Source: an uncultured Oribacterium sp.
Lineage (GTDB): Bacteria > Bacillota > Clostridia > Lachnospirales > Lachnospiraceae
Length of the DNA: 7,391 nt
Direction of reading: 5' to 3'
Assembly (NCBI GenBank): GCA_937927445.1
Contig: CALAOB010000008.1
Coordinates: 1 to 7,391 of the forward strand
Shown: positions 6,250-7,391 of the stretch, piece by piece
Position numbering within the stretch: position 1 is the stretch's first letter
How the letters are laid out: each line of letters starts with the position of its first letter
Program-made: the position numbers and the translations under genes
Notes under the pieces: generated by a model
The model's database searches: none
The model's input: only the letters and a program-made list of their open reading frames with translations
What the model was told of the DNA's origin: nothing

Positions 6250-6918
6250 ATGAGATTAAGACATATCACCGGCTCAGAGGACTACGTCGCTCAGTCCGAG
6301 TACGTCGTACACGAGCCAGAGAAGAACAAGGGACAGTGGAAGCAGTTTTTCGGTAACGGGCACCCGATTCACGTGGAGATCGGCATGGGTAAAGGCCAGT
6401 TCATCGAGCAGATGGCACTGACGCACCCGGAGATCAACTACATCGGCATCGAGCGTTACGATACCGTGATGCTGAAGGCACTGAAGAAGCGAGAAGCCCT
6501 GATGGCGGAAGGCGCAGCACTCCAGAACCTCACCTTCATCTCTATCGACGCCCGCCTCCTCGCGGATGTCTTCGAGGCCGGCGAGATCGACCGCATCTAC
6601 CTGAACTTCTCCGACCCATGGCCGAAGGACCGCCAGGCGAACCGCCGCCTCACCAGCCCGGTCTTCATGAAGATCTATCAGCAGTTTCTGAAACAGGACG
6701 GCGACCTCGAGTTTAAGACCGACAACGAAGGCCTCTTCGATTACTCCCTCCTGTCCATCCCGGAAGCCGGCTGGACCCTGACCGCCGTTACCCGCGATCT
6801 TCACCATGACGAGCGTATGAACCAGGGCAATATCATGACCGAATATGAAGAGAAGTTCTCCGCAAAGGGAAATCCGATCTTCAAGCTGATTGCGACACCA
6901 CCGGTGCACGAAGCATAA
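6250..6918 (+). CDS. trmB: tRNA (guanine-N7-)-methyltransferase TrmB
   Basis: S-adenosylmethionine-dependent enzyme that methylates N7 of G46 in the variable loop of many tRNAs, acting in the cytoplasm. It is 222 aa, the usual length for bacterial TrmB. Visible family motifs are: HVEIGMGKGQFI (41-52, SAM-binding glycine-rich loop); YIGIERYD (64-71, the acidic/ribose-binding strand); NFSDPWPKDRQANRRLTSP (119-137, with D122 and the PWPK signature); EFKTDNEGLFDYSL (154-167); and TEYEEKFSAKGNPIFKL (197-213). The start is supported by the short family N-terminus MRLRHI. The Shine-Dalgarno is weak (GAAAG-type only, 6236-6246). It is a lone plus-strand gene between two inverted copies of a palindromic repeat, upstream of a tRNA-Lys pair. 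TrmB is a housekeeping enzyme, so the closeness to tRNA genes may be coincidental. Confidence 0.97.
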   Translation: MRLRHITGSEDYVAQSEYVVHEPEKNKGQWKQFFGNGHPIHVEIGMGKGQFIEQMALTHPEINYIGIERYDTVMLKALKKREALMAEGAALQNLTFISIDARLLADVFEAGEIDRIYLNFSDPWPKDRQANRRLTSPVFMKIYQQFLKQDGDLEFKTDNEGLFDYSLLSIPEAGWTLTAVTRDLHHDERMNQGNIMTEYEEKFSAKGNPIFKLIATPPVHEA

Positions 6919-6929
6919 ACAGAATTCTG

Positions 6930-7006
6930 CAGGCAGGGGACCCGGAGGGGCGGCAACGGAGGCCATACGTAGAGACCGTGTGAAATCAAGCCGGGTCCCC
7001 TGCCTG
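6930..7006 (-). repeat. Palindromic intergenic repeat (MITE/REP-like), right copy in inverse orientation
   Basis: Second copy of the 77-bp element, opposite in orientation to 6064-6140 and beginning 11 nt after the trmB stop. Its terminal inverted repeats are perfect: CAGGCAGGGGACCCGG (6930-6945) and CCGGGTCCCCTGCCTG (6991-7006), with one further G-C pair at 6929/7007. Similarity to the other copy runs on to GAACGGTTACA (7010-7020). In the trmB mRNA it would fold into a very stable GC-rich hairpin that could protect the 3' end or slow polymerase. It has no immediate U-tract, so it is not a standard intrinsic terminator. Confidence 0.87.
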
Positions 7007-7058
7007 CTTGAACGGTTACATATGGTCAAAATTTTTTTGAAAAAGTTTTGAAAACCTG

Positions 7059-7087
7059 TTGACAATCAAAAACAGATTTTGTATATT
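7059..7087 (+). promoter_or_regulatory. Strong sigma-A promoter of the tRNA-Lys pair
   Basis: A perfect -35 TTGACA (7059-7064), a 17-nt spacer and -10 TATATT (7082-7087, 5/6). Upstream (about 7026-7055) phased A and T runs resemble an UP element. Transcription would begin near 7094, about 34 nt before the first mature tRNA. The GC-rich stretch right after the start region is compatible with growth-rate control of stable RNA promoters (inference). Confidence 0.9.
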
Positions 7088-7127
7088 ACATAGGCGTCGA
7101 GCGGAAGACACGACACGAAAGACAAAC

Positions 7128-7200
7128 GCACCTTTAGCTCAGTTGGTAGAGCAGCGGACTCTTAATCCGTTTGTCCAGGGTTCAAGTCCCTGAAGGTGCA
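7128..7200 (+). tRNA. tRNA-Lys(CTT), first copy
   Basis: A complete 73-nt cloverleaf. The acceptor stem is GCACCTT/AAGGTGC with discriminator A. The D stem is GCTC/GAGC with loop AGTTGGTA. The anticodon stem is GCGGA/TCCGT (one G-T pair) with loop CTCTTAA, placing anticodon CTT at 7161-7163. The T stem is CAGGG/CCCTG with loop TTCAAGT. It decodes AAG as lysine. The 3' CCA is not encoded and must be added after transcription. It heads a two-tRNA transcript. Confidence 0.97.
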
Positions 7201-7225
7201 CTCGAAAAGTTCATATCTGTTTTAT

Positions 7226-7298
7226 GCACCTTTAGCTCAGTTGGTAGAGCAGCGGACTCTTAATCCGTTTGTCCAGGGTTCAAGTCCCTGAAGGTGCA
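7226..7298 (+). tRNA. tRNA-Lys(CTT), second copy
   Basis: Identical base for base to the tRNA at 7128-7200, with anticodon CTT at 7259-7261 and no encoded CCA. It lies 25 nt downstream in the same transcript; the spacer shares no clear similarity with the sequence before the first copy. A tandem duplicate raises the dose of one isoacceptor and may be kept identical by gene conversion (inference). Confidence 0.97.
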
Positions 7299-7306
7299 CG
7301 ATGAAG

Positions 7307-7338
7307 AGCCACATGTGAAAGCATGTGGCTTGTTTTTT
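7307..7338 (+). terminator. Intrinsic terminator of the tRNA-Lys pair
   Basis: A 9-bp perfect stem, AGCCACATG (7307-7315) and CATGTGGCT (7322-7330), with a 6-nt loop TGAAAG, followed at once by TGTTTTTT (7331-7338). It begins 8 nt after the second tRNA and closes the unit. Confidence 0.93.
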
Positions 7339-7391
7339 ACTTTATAGGAAAGTGCATCGATTATGATTTTGACTTAACGTGTGTTTGGTTT

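Noticed and set aside
6087..6269. Minus-strand 60-codon frame across the left repeat
   Set aside because: Part of its translation comes from the repeat itself, it overlaps the trmB start, and it has no ribosome binding site.
6274..7065. Minus-strand open frame of 263 codons over trmB
   Set aside because: Antisense to a clear trmB and running through the right repeat copy; no family resemblance.
7226..7298. Tandem tRNA repeat as a CRISPR or attachment-site signal
   Set aside because: Both repeats are complete functional tRNAs with promoter and terminator; there is no partial tRNA fragment or integrase in view.
7369..7391. TTGACT at 7369-7374 as a -35 for a gene beyond the window
   Set aside because: The matching -10 would fall just outside the window, so it cannot be supported.

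Overview
The window looks like chromosomal DNA from a Bacillota (Firmicutes) bacterium. The evidence is consensus sigma-A-type promoters, strong AAGGAGG/GGAGG ribosome binding sites, a PBP5-type D-alanyl-D-alanine carboxypeptidase, an OmpR-type regulator and a multi-pass histidine kinase of a type common in Clostridia and Erysipelotrichia. Genes are moderately GC-rich and the spacers are AT-rich. A gut Erysipelotrichales- or Clostridia-like host is my best guess, but it is an inference. No phage, plasmid, IS transposase or CRISPR feature is visible.

The left two thirds (1-5857) is read entirely on the minus strand. In transcription order it holds: (i) a monocistronic gene for a membrane-anchored SH3b protein (5857-4547), with its own promoter (5973-6001) and a perfect 12-bp terminator hairpin (4500-4528); (ii) a tightly packed three-gene operon driven from a promoter at 4427-4455. 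That operon encodes a response regulator (4389-3682), a large polytopic sensor histidine kinase (3682-1508) and a serine D,D-carboxypeptidase (1518 to beyond base 1). The first junction is TAATG (1-nt overlap). The second is an 11-nt overlap if the better-supported start at 1518 is used. The layout suggests an envelope-sensing two-component system co-expressed with an enzyme that trims peptidoglycan stem peptides, in the manner of VanRS-like or dac-linked systems.

The right third is read on the plus strand. trmB (6250-6918, tRNA m7G46 methyltransferase) lies between two nearly identical (75/77) copies of a GC-rich palindromic element in opposite orientations (6064-6140 and 6930-7006). Each copy has 16-bp terminal inverted repeats and no coding capacity, and looks like a MITE- or REP-like dispersed repeat. 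The end of the left copy may supply the -35 of the trmB promoter. After the right copy, a near-consensus promoter (7059-7087) drives two identical tRNA-Lys(CTT) genes (7128-7200, 7226-7298), closed by an intrinsic terminator (7307-7338).

The most unusual items are the inverted palindromic repeat pair around trmB, the kinase/regulator/carboxypeptidase operon, and the composite architecture of the SH3b protein. I did not find convincing evidence for a wholly novel biological system.
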